From Anopheles merus (taxonomy: Eukaryota; Arthropoda; Insecta; Diptera; Culicidae): a stretch of 64,000 nt of DNA. The translations under genes and the position numbers were made by a program. The stretch spans positions 23,327,960 to 23,391,959 of the forward strand of contig NC_054082.1 in NCBI RefSeq assembly GCF_017562075.2, read 5' to 3'. Of the stretch, positions 37,001-49,972 are shown one piece after another. Each line of letters starts with the position of its first letter. The first letter of the stretch is position 1. The notes below the pieces were generated by a model, which was given only the letters and a program-made list of their open reading frames with translations, made no database searches and was not told the DNA's origin.

Positions 37001-40000
37001 TAACGAGAAAGAATGATAATTTTGATCTTCTTTGGGACAAAACGTACTGAAATGATACGTCAGACAAGAGCATGTGAATAGTTGAACAACAAACGTCTCG
37101 TACAATTGCAAAACAGCAAAACAACAAACCGTCAATGACGCTTTTACCTTTAAATAGAGTAAATGCTATTCTTAGAACACTGTTTTCACCGTCTAATTTT
37201 AAATATCTTCATTAAAAACCATCGCCATCCCAGCTGATTTGCATCGACAGCTCTGATTTCCAGCTAAAACTCGAATTATCATCGTTTGCACACGCGCGCC
37301 GCTCAATGCTGGCGGCAAAATCGAAACCCACCACCGGTAAGGTGTTTTGTTAAATTTAAAGCCTCACCAGCTTATCGCCACGGTGATGAGGCAGTGGCGG
37401 GACCAAATCGATCCTGTTATGCTAATGGTTTGACAGCCCGATAAGTATGGGGCGATGCAGGGCGAAACTTCACTCACGCCCACCGGCTTGCTGTCAGCAG
37501 CAACCGGTAAGAGGCACCCTGCCCGGAGAGGTTGCGCACGCGTTCGTCTGCTCGTGTGCCTGTCGGCGCTGTGCTGCTATCCCCAGTTCGCCCAGCAGTA
37601 CTTACATTGACACCGACGTTATCAGTCCCAAAATTAGAATTGCTTTTCATTCATCGGCCATGTTACCGATGCGGCACCCAACGCGCAAATGTTGTTGAAG
37701 ATTGTGGTCGCCCCCGCATGTATTCCACCGAAAAATCGCTCGTGCTTGGAGCGTACGCAGGGCGGGGACTTTGTACATATCATCCGGCGTGCCCGGTCGA
37801 ACGGTGTGCGTAGGATTTTGAAAGTTATGAATGAAAACCGTTCACATCATTCGGCCCGAGAGTGTGGATGGGAGGGGGCCCTCCCCCGCGGCCAGAAATA
37901 GTCCAACGAAACGACAACATGAATCACTACTATCATCCGGCCACTGCCGGTGAGTGGGGAAGACTTTATACATTAATAGCCGAATGCTTTACATCATCAG
38001 CAGCCGGCAAGGCAAACGATTACAAATATAGTATATATTCTGCTCAAAGTTTTGCGCAGTGAAAGGAATCAATCGGATGCGATGACGTACGCCCGCCGCA
38101 ACGGATAATCTGCTGATGCGATGGTGGGTTTTCTTCTCTCTCTCTCTGGTTTTCTTTTACGCAAACGGAACGAATGGAATGTGTCAATTGCAGATCCGCA
38201 GCTCGCAATGTCGTCTCCATACGACGATCGTTACCTCCCGCCGGCGATGGCCACGTGGCGCGGGCACGATCTCACCTCACTGCACACGAAATGAGCTGAA
38301 AACGCACCGGGAGCAACCGAGGCTGGAAGCGGCACTAATGTGACTAATTCAAGACCATCCCGCATACCAAGCAGCTCAAAAACATGGGTCCTGATTTAAT
38401 ACTGGATTTACTGTACAGCACGGCCGGAGGAGAGGGTGCACGGGAGCAAAAGAAGCGAAAAAGTACAGCCCGCCGCCCACGTGCTTTTTGCGCCATTTTG
38501 GAAGCAAAGCGTAACGGGACGAAATTTTAATTCCTTTCGGCTTCGATACGTTTGCTGCGCCTTCTTCCCACTGCGTCCACTGTCGCTGGTGCGCTGTTGC
38601 TTGCGCTGCCCCACCCTTCACCGCGTTCGGAAGCAAGTTTAAGAAACCCACGTTTCACGTAAATCTGATTTGCATACCAATGAGATGATGATCGGTTCAA
38701 CTGGTCCCGACCAGCGGATGGGGTAGGCACGCGCGTTTTTCGCGCAAGAAATATAGGAGAAGCAAACGTTTTCTTTAAGCAATGACAATGTGCTTAAAAT
38801 TGTATCACAAGCAGCTGGGGAGCAGACCAGATCCCGCGAGGTTTTCTCGCCAGTTTGGTTGACAGGCATTTTAGAGGGGCCCACGGGTACTCTAGAGCAT
38901 GATGATGATGATAATGGTGTCGGTAAAGTAATTTAATGGTGACAGTTGTTTGGGAGCAATTTTCGAATCCGCACTTGACGAATCTTTGTACACGTTTTAC
39001 GTGTATACGTTAAAGGAGGTGAAATGTAGTAACTATTTACCGTAGTGTGAGGGTGCGCTTGTATCTCTAAATTAATTTTGTTTGCTGTGTTTGTTTGCCT
39101 CGAGAGTGGTGAGATTGGAACATGGTAGCTATTTCTATTGGTGTGCAATGTGGTTTGCTGTGATGTTAATCGTCATTATCAACATCTTCGGGTCGTATTC
39201 CTATTAGATCTTTAAAATTATGCCATTGATACTTTCCTATAACAAATCTCTTATCGTCTTAAGTCTTCATTAGAAGCTAGTAATTTAACGAAACTTTACT
39301 TAGCCACTAGCATTTAACATTAAATTATCAGTTCCAATCACTTCAAGATAAGTTAAAAACACATTTGGCATAACTTTGTGCTGAAGTAAACGAATAAAGT
39401 ATCATTTCCCCTTCACCAAACCTTCCAAGCGCTTGCTTAAAAAGTTCTTAACAAAATTCCCGACCCCACTTCATGCTGCACTCAAGTACGACCTACTTTA
39501 TGCGCCGTTTCAGCCAACTTACAAACCGACTTACCGGCTTTGCTCAACTAAATAATGCAAAATAAAAGGGAAACGCTCTCCCCTCAAACGTTACAACTTG
39601 CTTCCCTTTTCACTGCCTCATAATCGCTTAATCTGTTACCGGTTTTAGCTACAACGCTTCCAACCAATCCACGGGCGGAGTTTGGTACGCTGGTGCCGAG
39701 AAGGGGCATGAAAACGGGCTGCTAAATTCGCTGTCACCAGCCCGAAAACTCATTGAATGTGCCATCTCCCGTTCGCCCTTTTTTTGGTGTTGTCAAGGCG
39801 ACACCAAACGGCTTGGCAATGGTCTTGCTCCACTTTATTCCTGGTTTTGGGTAAAATTCGTTCAACCCCCATAACATTACCCTTCGAACGGGGTTGGACA
39901 ACGAAGACAGCAGTCTCAATCGAAAATCGCATAAAATCACATTTCGCTTCCCAGCCTTCGGTACACACTCTTAATGCGCTTGAACGCCCAACAACAACAA

Positions 40001-40009
40001 CAACATCAA

Positions 40010-40012
<3 letters not shown>

Positions 40013-40061
<49 letters not shown>
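40013..40061. repeat. (AC)24 microsatellite
   Basis: Perfect AC array preceded by an ACA triplet run (39990-40005). Confidence 0.95.
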
Positions 40062-40065
<4 letters not shown>

Positions 40066-40855
40066 GTCTCTAAAATCAGAAGGGGAACTACTGGCCATGG
40101 TAGCAAACAGGAAAAGCACCAAGAAACTGTTGCCTCTCTAATGTTGGAGTCACCTCGGGTAGAGTCGGCTTCAAAGAAACGCATGGGGTAGCTTTATGAT
40201 TCCCTTAACCGGTCCTCTGTCATCGATATTGGGGATAGAGTTCTCACACGCACACGCACACTACACCACCTTCCGTTCTTATGCAGGGTGTGTTAACAGT
40301 AGCTTAAAGCATTCCAAAGCAGCACCACTCACCTGCAGCGTGGTAGCACTGCGTTTGCCTCTCACTCTAAGGTTGCTGAAGCGGTAAAATCAACTGTACT
40401 TATCTCGCTCACTCATCTTTGTGAGACCATTGTGCGCACAGAATAAGGGGGTGAATGGTGACCGAAAAGAGGGAAATGCTGTTCCCATCCGTGTAGCGAA
40501 ACGAGCCCAAAAAACCCTTCTTGCGTCTCCCCCAGTGGGCAAGCGAACCATTGTGACCGTACTTGCTACAAGTTGATCCTTTTTTTTTTGAGAGCCAGAG
40601 TCGAAGAGTCGGAAAAGGACTTTGCAAAAGCTCACCCCGGCACGCTTCCCGCTTTGCGTTGTACCTAAATGGGGCCTAAATTTGTTATTTTTGATCGCTG
40701 CTGCTTTTCTGCTGCATCTACGTTTGTGTTTCGTTCGGATTCTTTTCTTCTTCACTTGAGCAGCACAAAAAAAAAAATGCTAAGCCTTTTTTACGACCTC
40801 CAGTCACGCAACGGAAACCTTTCCACGGACCAACCATCAAGACGACTGTTTCTTG

Positions 40856-40856
<1 letters not shown>

Positions 40857-40906
<50 letters not shown>

Positions 40907-40925
40907 TCTCTCTCTCTCTTTCTCT
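40857..40925. repeat. (CT)n microsatellite, interrupted
   Basis: A CT array with TTT interruptions; the longest perfect part is 40866-40899. Confidence 0.9.
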
Positions 40926-42954
40926 ATGTATGGGTGTTTGGGTGTGTTTTTCTTCTTTAACTTTTTGCAAGGTATATATTTCCCGAATGTCGAAATGATC
41001 GTTCCAAGATATTGTGCGTGTGCAAGCGTTCGAAGCTTCTTATGGATGATTTATATGCCTTTTTGATAGTGAAAACCGTATGGAAGGCATTGTACTCCGG
41101 CGGTGCCTTGGAAAACAAACAAAAACTGTCGATGCTTTGCCACCATTTGCTGTCGATGATGGCATTGTGAAAGTAGAGAAAACTGCTAGTCGATGCGGTT
41201 TAGCTCAACAAGTCAACAAGAGTTTGGCATCGGTCGTAAAACGATGTTATAGTTTGACATCCATTTTCTACCACTCTGAGTACATTGTTGTGTGCGATGA
41301 AAAAGTTCCGTTTTGCAGTTTTATACAATTTTAATGTTTTCAAAACAGTATCTAACGTTTTAATTATCAACGGAGAGTTAATCGATAGAATACGATACGG
41401 GGCGAGCTCCCAAAGTCAAGCGATTGTGGCAATTACTCATCACTCGCTTTTGCCCAGGGGGGACGGGACGGGAGCTTCGTTCATTCAATTTAATGGTTCG
41501 TTAAACGGTGCAACATAAATTATGGTTGGTAAAGACAATAAATTTTGATGCATGTTCGCTGCCCGTTTGTTCAGGTAACCGGATGGAGTGTGTACTCGGT
41601 GCAGCGAAGGGGTGCACTGTTCCTTCGTTCCAGTGCAATTTGTTTTCCCTTCAACATTCATTTATGTTCCACTCGCAAGAAGTATCCTTACTCATCGTGC
41701 ACTTTAATTATAATTGCAGCCGAAGCAACAGTGTGCGCCTGGTGCAGTACCGTTTGGTAGGAGTGGTTCTTGCAAGACGTTTTTTTAGTTAGAAACAGAC
41801 AGAGTTTTCTTGTGTATATAAAAAAAACATCTATCAGCATGAAAATTCTTGATAAAACAGCAATGAATACAGTGAAACGAAGGGATAATCATTTTATCCT
41901 TTCTTATCTTATCGTTTCCTAAACAATTCATGCAATAACTTTCATTGCATTGATTTGCATACTTTTAGGCGTTTTGAAAGCTTCAGAGCGAGACTTCTTT
42001 AGCGATACCGTTTGTCAGGTATGAACAATTTAAAGAGGCGAATGAGCCCAACAGGCTCAATGTCTATTTAAAAAAGGTGAGAAAATAATACTCTCCAATA
42101 TTGTAATACAATTTTTATTTGAATCACATCATATTTCCCTTCTGAAACCAAGCGAAAACTGCTTGTCATGCAACGATCCTCCCCTTTGTTTGGCAGTTAT
42201 TTTTGTTCTTTTCTCCCCCTGATAAAAATCGAAAGAATTAGTAGCCTACCTGACTCAGCAGATGGTGCAGGAAGAAAGGACAGTTTTGGATAATTTAAAG
42301 TAAAGGATAATTTTGCTAACAAACACACACCTTCATCTTCCTGTCAGCCAGCCAACCGTAAAACCATCTCCAGTCTATCCATTCGACTTTGCCCATATTG
42401 ACCGTCCGGAGTGTCATCTGCGAAACACAAAATCACACCAAGCAAAGAGTGATGAATAAATCATCGTCTTGCAACCCTTTCCATCCCAACGGTATGGTCA
42501 AAAGGTACCGTTTCCTTTTGTTTTTGTCATCTCGAAAGACACTCACTTCCTTTCGCCAATCAAACGCGCAAGGGTGTTTCACGTTCATTACCACTTTACC
42601 GCGAACAAATAGCTTCCCAGCCACTGCTGGCAGGCATCCTTCCGGCAGCTCCGCGATACACTTTTTATCGATCCCGGCCAGTTCGGGCCGATGAGTGGGA
42701 AGAATGGAAGCGGCGAAAAAAAAACACAACGTTTCGTTGTACTTAGACGGTGAAGGCGCCAGCGTGTTATCGGTTGGATCGTTGTAGTTTCGCCAGTTTT
42801 TTGTCCCACTCACAGGACAGGCATGTTCCGGCACGATGGGAAAGTCATGAATGAGCCACGCTTTCCCAATCTGGGAAGTGTGTATTTTTTCAACGACCAA
42901 GCATCAGTTTGTAACGTAAATAGTACCACAAAGCTTATACCGGTTGCGCACGGA

Positions 42955-42970
42955 GCACCAGGCGTCTCCA
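42955..42970 (+). repeat. ACCAGGCGTCTCCA motif, copy 3
   Basis: GCACCAGGCGTCTCCA, identical over 16 bp to the reverse complement of 45457-45472 and preceded by ACGGA as in copy 2. Confidence 0.75.
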
Positions 42971-44023
42971 CCAACCGATTTGATGCGATTCATGGTCACT
43001 AAATTTCATGAGCGAAGCGAATGGTTTTCTTTGAGGTTGAGATGATGAAACGCTACTCCAATAGCAGTGACGTTTGCTTTCCCACCGAAGGGTTCGGCTT
43101 AAGACGTTAATGCATTTTTGCTTCCTGCGCAGCGCTTCGGGACGTGGGAAAGCGTCGTCATTATTCAACGCTCTTTGCTCTTGTTTTTGCGCCACACCCT
43201 CAATTGTGCTGCTAGGTAACTCACCCGCAACATCATTGCATCGTTGTGACGGAATTTTCAAGATACACTTTCACCGGTGCACACCCACATTCACCCGAAG
43301 GCTGGCGCAGGTTTGATGAGTGTCAACCAGGCAGACAGTTTCTGCTGGCGACGAGGTGGGTGTGCCAACAAACAAGCAAGGCAGAAAGAAGAACAAAATA
43401 CGCTCATAAACCGAAATTTAATGGTGTAGAAAAGATTGCCAACCGGACATCGACCGGAAGGGACGGTTAGTTACGGTGTCATTTTTCGGGGTTTTGATCA
43501 CAGTGCAGCACTAGGGCACCCGATGAGACCGTAAACTTTATGCGTGTGTCATCGTTAACGTTTTCTCCGGTATCGGTACGGTCTATTATTTACAGCAAGC
43601 GAGAGAAAGATACAGCGAGAAGGAAGAGTGTGCTTGTAACGGATTCATTTTCGGGCCTTCTCTTTTGGATACATGGACATGGGGCTCGAAACAAAAAACC
43701 AATGAGATTTGTAAGAAAAACTCAATCTCATGCAGCGACGAGTGACGAGAAGCAAGCAAACAAGGGAGAACACAAAATCTAGTAGAGCAAGAGGTAACGT
43801 TACTCGGGCAGAAGAAGCAGCAAGTTTATGGTAGGTCGTCGTACGTAATTAGATCAAACTGTCCTTTTATACACACGAGTACGAGGAGCGACACAGGGCT
43901 GCTTATCGGCGTCCTTTCGGCTGCTTCTTTGGTTGCCCGGCCCGTTGGCAAGCAGCGACATAGCGCAAGGTCGGAGAAAATGATGTTTTCCGCTTGGTTA
44001 AAAACTTTCACTTCCTGCTACAG

Positions 44024-44056
44024 GAATGATATTTTTGGCCTTCTTGAACCTGAAAT
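44024..44056 (+). CDS. Candidate 33-nt microexon next to a GT repeat
   Basis: A pyrimidine-rich acceptor (ACTTTCACTTCCTGCTACAG) and a GTAAGTG donor bound 33 nt. Phase 2 would give NDIFGLLEPE; phase 1, the phase left by exon 8, would give MIFLAFLNLK. The length is a multiple of three, so the exon could be included or skipped without changing frame. There is no protein homology to support it, and its donor merges into the (GT)27 array, so the splice sites could be a chance result of that array. Confidence 0.25.
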
Positions 44057-44058
44057 GT

Positions 44059-44060
<2 letters not shown>

Positions 44061-44114
<54 letters not shown>
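44061..44114. repeat. (GT)27 microsatellite
   Basis: Perfect GT array on the plus strand, beginning inside a GTAAGT donor-like sequence at 44057. UG repeats in RNA are bound by TDP-43-type and CELF/Bruno-type proteins. Confidence 0.95.
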
Positions 44115-44117
<3 letters not shown>

Positions 44118-45176
44118 AGTGTGTGTCTGTTATTTTTACCAGACTGGACAGCATGTAAGCTCCCAAAAAAAACAAGAAAAGAACATTTTTGTGTTTTTTT
44201 TTTGCTTTTTGTTTTTGAAAATAGTGCCCAATTTTCCACTCACCCTGCTTGATCCTTCTCAAAAAAAAAATCAAAAAACTACCTCCATCTCGAGCATGAT
44301 TCCGTCCGCACCGGAAGAAGCTCCCTTCTGACATTGAATGTGTCGGCTTTTTGTTCGTTTTGTTCGTTCCCTTGCAAATGAGGAGGAAGTTTTACGAAGC
44401 AGCACTTCCGGTTGTGTCCAGGTCCAGGCTTACGAGCGAAGGAAGCTTATTAGTGGCCCTTTCAAGCAGCACGGCAAGTGGAAGCATATAAAAATAAACA
44501 CCCCAAATTGTGAATTTCGATAGCAATCGTGTTTGTTCTACCCTGCTTACGCACATGGACCAATTTTACAGGGGCCAAACGGGTGCAACGGCAAACTATT
44601 TCTAAGCTTGCAGCGGTTTGAGCTATGAACCATTTCAACCGTGCATTGCATTAATTACCGGGAAGCGGAAAACAACGTTCAATTTAAAGTTTTTGATGCT
44701 GTTCGGGAAAATGATCCTAGCTGGTGGAGGGGGAAATAGTTCGTTGTTGGTGTGCTGCTGTGGCTTCGAGGTGCCTGGTAACGTGACACTTGTATTGCGC
44801 GTTCCCCAGTATACTCTGTCGATGCCTGGGATTTATCAGACGGGATGTCTCAGGACACGAGGAAAGGTCGGCGGAATACAATTTAAACCTTAAACGCCTC
44901 GCAAACTAGCAAACGAAACTGCATTAAAAGCAGTTCATTACTGTTGCACAGGATTGAAACTTCATAAAGGTAAAATATTTGCCAGGGCCATGCTTAGGAA
45001 GGCTGGAAACTACACTCGAACTACGCCCGCACTACGGACAGTTTGCTACCATTCGTCAAAGAACAACGGGATTGAAGGTTGAAGGTTGAATGGTTCACAG
45101 AGTGTAATGCTGTTGTAGCATCTCACATATCAGCTGGGCACGAGTGAAACGAACTTCCGTTGTAGTGTGAGCAAAC

Positions 45177-45213
45177 TATAAAACACTTCCACCTCGCCAG
45201 CAGAGACAGTCAA
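45177..45213 (+). promoter_or_regulatory. Candidate TATA plus initiator core promoter
   Basis: TATAAA at 45177-45182 is followed 31 bp later by CAGTC, close to the arthropod initiator TCAGTY, with the A at 45208 as predicted +1. This spacing is the usual one for dipteran TATA promoters. No downstream gene is recognised: the first ATG (45249) opens only 14 codons. It could drive a non-coding RNA or an alternative transcript, or be chance. Confidence 0.25.
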
Positions 45214-45456
45214 CGTCTGACGTGCCTCCCGAGACCTAGACTTTGGCATGTTTGGCCTTGCCCGGGCGTACGTGCTGCATGTTTTCCGCTGAGCGCCACC
45301 GCTGGAGCTGCAAAACTAAACATTGTTGCTTGTGGCTGGGTGTGGTGCTGTTCTTTTTATTTTCTCCTTTCTCCCCTCTAGTTGTATCTCGTATCGCTCG
45401 AACCGTGAAACAATGCAACGGTACAGACGCAACGGCAAAACTAACAGCACAGTCAA

Positions 45457-45472
45457 TGGAGACGCCTGGTGC
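45457..45472 (-). repeat. ACCAGGCGTCTCCA motif, copy 4 (reverse)
   Basis: TGGAGACGCCTGGTGC on the plus strand is the exact reverse complement of copy 3 at 42955-42970, 2.5 kb away, so the two face each other. Confidence 0.75.
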
Positions 45473-47918
45473 GTGGTGATACAAAGCGCGCGCGTCGACC
45501 CGATGCGACCTCACTTTTGCGCCAGCTATCTACCATCGAGCTCATATTACGCATTGATGAAGACAAATGTGCCCCATTCCGTGGATCACTTACACATCCA
45601 TCTACCGGTTTTGCTGCGGCGCCTGTTTTCATGGCTCGCTCCCCTCGCCATGCTCGATGCCGAGTGGTTACACCTAATTGAACATCACTCATTTATGTGG
45701 AGCTGTGTTATTGCCCTGGTGCAACGTGTGTATCGTGCCGCTAGCCAAGCGGAAAGATGATCTTTTATCGTCGACTGATGGCGTGAAGGAATGGGACGCG
45801 AAGGTAGAGGAGGGCAGACTTGAAAGAATGATACATCGCTCCCGGCTTCTGGCACCGAATCATCCATCCAATCGATTCAACCGTGCAATGTCGAGCAAAT
45901 CATTATGAATTCAATTTGTTGAAATCAACAACACACACACACACAGCCACATCACTGTAACGAAAAAACTCACCCAGCTGGGGATGGAGTAGTGATGTAT
46001 TCGGCGCCCCGGCGGTTTTGATTTGAAGCACCATTGAGTAAGGGCGAAGGATGGCGTTGAGTGCCGTAAACATAAAAATCATTACCATGCCCGACCCACT
46101 CATTCCGCTTCGGCTTAATGGGAAGAATGATACGACCGATGCGGAGTGTCTTTCGATGGTCGACATTTTATCTACCACCTTTCCCTCTCTCCCATCGAAC
46201 ACCACCGGAGCTCACAGTACTGAAGGAGCTGCCCAAGACACAAATCAAACGCGTGAAATGCTCTGCTCCTACCGAACGGTTTTGTTGTCCATGGCTTGGG
46301 AGGGAGGGCACAGAGCCTGGGAAGAAGTCTGCCGTCTGTGCGTTGATACCATCGGATGGCCTCATTCGTTTGAGTAATCGATCGTATTTAGTTTCCAATT
46401 TCATTCAAATACCATCCAACAATCGCGCTCGAACGAGATGGTTTTTGCTCGTTTGCTTCTAGCCACCACTTACCCGAAAATCGTTTTTTTTTGTCCCTTC
46501 CCCTCCACTGTCGTTTCGTTCCTTGCAATGACACTCCTTGTGCTGCTCCTTTCCGCTGCTCTCTGTGCGTTTTCTCTCTCACTCTCTCTCTCTCTCTGTC
46601 TCCCTCTGTAGCGCTTTAGGTCGATCAAACGAAAAACATCGTAAATCGTAGGTCGCTGCGCCCAGTCGCGGCTTCTGCACTTTACGCCTGTCCTCATCAA
46701 TTTTCCGCCTTTTCGTCTGCTTTTGCTCGGCACCGAACCCCCGTACAAGAGGGAAGTGGGGAAAAAAAACGGGGGATGGTAAAGACTTATGCTCGTCCTG
46801 CGCTGGGTGGCGCTGGGGGTTTTATTGCAGCGAAGGGAAGCGCGCCATCATCCGCGCACGTTCGGTTGCGTTTCGGAAAATTAATGCCACTGCCGTTTGC
46901 AGGCACCAACAAGGGGTACGCCTAAAGTGGAATCAGCCGAGTTGGCCATGAATGAGAAACGGGTGGGCTGCCTCCCCGCCCGCGGTGAGATAGGCGGTGC
47001 GGCATTGATGGGTGTAAACGGATGGGCGTTTTCTTCCGAACGGAAAGGGGAACCTTGCAGTACACTAGGGGTGGGTAAAGCAACACGGACGGGAAAATGT
47101 GTGTCACCAGTCACCTAAGCCTTTAAGCGGTGGCATTCGGTGGAACTTGTTAGCGTTTGTTGGCGTGGCGCGTGCTGCTTGCCTTTTTACTTGCTCACTT
47201 GCTTACCAGCGGGGTGCGATCCGGCGTTATTGATTGTGTGTTGTCAAAGTGAGTCTTTAGACTTGAAATGCTGTTGATGTGGTGCCGTGCGTTTGGGACA
47301 ATCATTCAAGTCCTGCAAGCTCTTCGGGCAAAACGAACCTGTCCACGAGGAGCTTTGGTACTACCCTGCTGGTAAGTGGATTTTCCCATCATAGAATCAA
47401 ACGGCACGCACACCTTCCTTGTGCCGTCAAAATCCAAGACGCGTAGATCCCCAAAAAAAGATGGCTAGATGTAGGCAAAGGGGAGGACAAAACGGAAACA
47501 GCAACAACCAGCAACAGCTCGCCCGAAATCTACCACCTGTGAACAAGCGCCGTCGGTTAGCTACACAAACACACACGCAATCAGCCTTCCCGTGAGTAAA
47601 GGATGAGAAGATGAGTTACTGAGGGGGGGATTTTCCTTTATTGTTACCGTTCACGGCCTGGGTCTCACTCTTATTCTCTCATTCGGCGCTCCTGCCCTGC
47701 GACTTCCAATCTAGTGAGCGCTGGGCTGCGTTTCCCTGTTACTTTCTCTCACTCGCGCGCTCTCGCAGTGGAGCACCGTAGGGGAAACCCCTACTTTCGC
47801 TCCGTTCCAATTTTCACATCCCGTGAGCATTTTTCGTAACGTAAAATTCGGGATTTTAACTTGTTGGACTCTCCAAGGCGTAACACATACGACCGGTTGT
47901 TATATGAGAGAATGTGAG

Positions 47919-47961
<43 letters not shown>

Positions 47962-47983
47962 ACTCTCTCTCTCGCTCTCTCTC
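47919..47983. repeat. (CT)n microsatellite, interrupted
   Basis: A CT/TC tract with a few interruptions. The following 400 bp are less repetitive and end in a good donor-like AAAG|GTGAGA at 48400, so an untranslated exon is possible but unproven. Confidence 0.9.
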
Positions 47984-49921
47984 GCAATAACTACCACCTT
48001 CGCAACAGAAGCAGAAGCTCGCTGAAGCCAGCTTGGGGAAGAAAGTACCACCCGACAAACAGTACACCGCAAACAGTGCAAAGCAGTAGCATCCAAAAAA
48101 GCACGAAAACATTATACGCACGTACACACCCACCCACACACACACACACACACACGCACGGTGAGAAAGAGAGAGTGTGACAGGAAGCTGAGCCATTGCC
48201 GGAAGCTCGTGGCGGTGGCTTCTTTAGTGCCCGAGCCAAACACGATCGGGTCAGTTATCTCTGAGACGTCCGCCGATACGCAGCGCCAACCGCCAACAAT
48301 TGGCAGCACCCGCTGTCGCTGCGAATGCCAAAAAGCTCTGTGTGCATGTGCTTGTGCGTCGATTCGAGGTTTGTGAAAAGCTTACTGCTGGTGGAAAGGT
48401 GAGAGTGTGTGTGTGTGCGTGTTGGTGTGTGCTCTTAGGAGTGAAAGAATAATTAGGCGAAATTTTGCATTACGGAGTCACTCGTGTTTGGGTGATGTAA
48501 AATTAGGCAACACGTTCGATGAGCCAGCAAAACATTTTACATAAGAGTGAGTTCCGGGGGGTGCAATTGAGCGCGCCTTCTATCCTGTGCTGGGTCGCCT
48601 TCAAACGGGTCTGTTTGCGTAAGCATAAGCGGGTGACACAGAAACACCCTCGTAGGTGATGCGATGATTCGTACGTTCATCGATAAACAGCTGGCAAGAA
48701 AGTTGTCCCCTTCCTTCGTTCCTTTGCCGTCTTTCGCGCGATTCGTTCTGCAAACTGTGACGAAACGAAAAATGTTTTCCAACAATGGTTCTTTACCCTC
48801 GCGTTTGCCGCTTCGTACCGCTGGTGCTAGGGACACGCTCCCAATGTAAACATGTCTCGGGCTGTCTTATTTCATTTCCAAACCTCAACCGCCCCGGAGC
48901 AGTACACCCCGGCGGAGGAAGGGTTGCAGCAGCGAAACGAAGGCACACACACACACACACACACCCAAACAACTGTAAGCCGTTGGTCGGATTTTTTTAC
49001 TGCTTGTCTTCCGTGTAGTGCGTGGAGAGAGTTTAGAAAGAAATGCAAAAGTTTTGCTGTCAGCGTATAAAGTTCCTGCCCGGGCAGGCCATCGCCTCAG
49101 AGTCAGCACTTAGTGCAAGTGGTGTTCTTGGTGTATTTACTCACTCTGTGCTGTGTAAATAGATCAAGCTACACACAAACACACCCACACATACACATCC
49201 CCATTTCGTTGGACAACAAATAGCGAAAAAATAGCAAGTGTGTGTTTTGAGCGACGTTTGTTTCTTCTTGTGCTGCTTGTGCCTTCTACAAACAAAAGCT
49301 TGACGTTCAGTAGCTGTAGATGCTGTCCATTTGCGAGCAGCACTCCATCGCACGCGGGCCAACTCGAGGCAGGGATCTTTGACACTGATTTATGTCTTTT
49401 TCACCAGCGGTGACAGTAGCAACAGCAGCAGGAGTTGCATTTGTTTCGTTTCCATCACTTTTAATGTGCATTTGATTGCAGTTAATCTTCTTTTATTTCA
49501 ACTTACTTATGCTATCCACTTGCCATTTGCCTAATAGTCATCTCATTCGCAAACCGGACCATTCGTTACGGCTTCTTTCGCACTGCCTGTCCCGCGATTG
49601 GGGTGACACAGTGCACAGTGCAACCCTGCTGCTAATCACACAAACGAGTGTGTTAACGTTTTTCTTTTCCTTTGCTTGCCTCTGACTTTTGTCCGCGACG
49701 AAGCGTGTAGCGTGTCTGTTGCAAAGTGAGTGCGTGCGCTTGTATGTGTATGTGAGTGTGTGTGCCAAAGTGTGGTAAACAAAGCAAGCTAACCAGCTGT
49801 GAATGAGTGAAGCTAATTGATACTTAACGAGGCGATCACGAACGAGTCACGTGAATGAGGTGCCAGTGGCAGGAAGACTGCTGCTGAAAACCCGGAGTGG
49901 GGGAAACACAGCTTCCGAAGA

Positions 49922-49924
<3 letters not shown>
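47984..49924. other. Non-coding stretch, microsatellite-rich
   Basis: Contains CA arrays at 48134-48156 and 48944-48964 and GT runs near 48405-48425. The open frame at 48161-48376 reads fairly naturally in part (LVPEPNTIGSVISETSAD) but has no start or acceptor support. Confidence 0.5.

Positions 49925-49970
<46 letters not shown>
49925..49970. repeat. (GT)23 microsatellite
   Basis: Perfect GT array. Confidence 0.95.

Positions 49971-49972
<2 letters not shown>

Larger units (their letters stand above)
34081..44023. other. Long presumed intron, no exon seen
   Basis: Follows the exon 8 donor. Contains GT-rich sequence at 34090-34150, AT-rich DNA near 35210-35560, an (AC)24 array at 40013 and a CT tract at 40866. 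It also holds the third copy of the ACCAGGCGTCTCCA motif at 42955. The minus-strand open frame 42433-42900 (155 codons) has no family resemblance and is not called. Confidence 0.55.
44115..47918. other. Non-coding stretch with a possible core promoter
   Basis: No supported exon. Contains a TATA-like core promoter candidate at 45177, the reverse copy of the motif at 45457, and a 145-codon open frame at 45323-45760 with no recognisable family. A short splice-bounded frame ending at the GTAAGT donor at 47372 reads LFGQNEPVHEELWYYPAG but lacks a good acceptor. Confidence 0.5.

Noticed and set aside
42433..42900. 155-codon minus-strand frame with fairly natural composition
   Set aside because: No start context, splice sites or similarity I can name; within chance for the size of the window.
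45323..45760. 145-codon plus-strand frame downstream of the candidate core promoter
   Set aside because: No recognisable domain; the first ATG after the predicted start is in another frame and very short.
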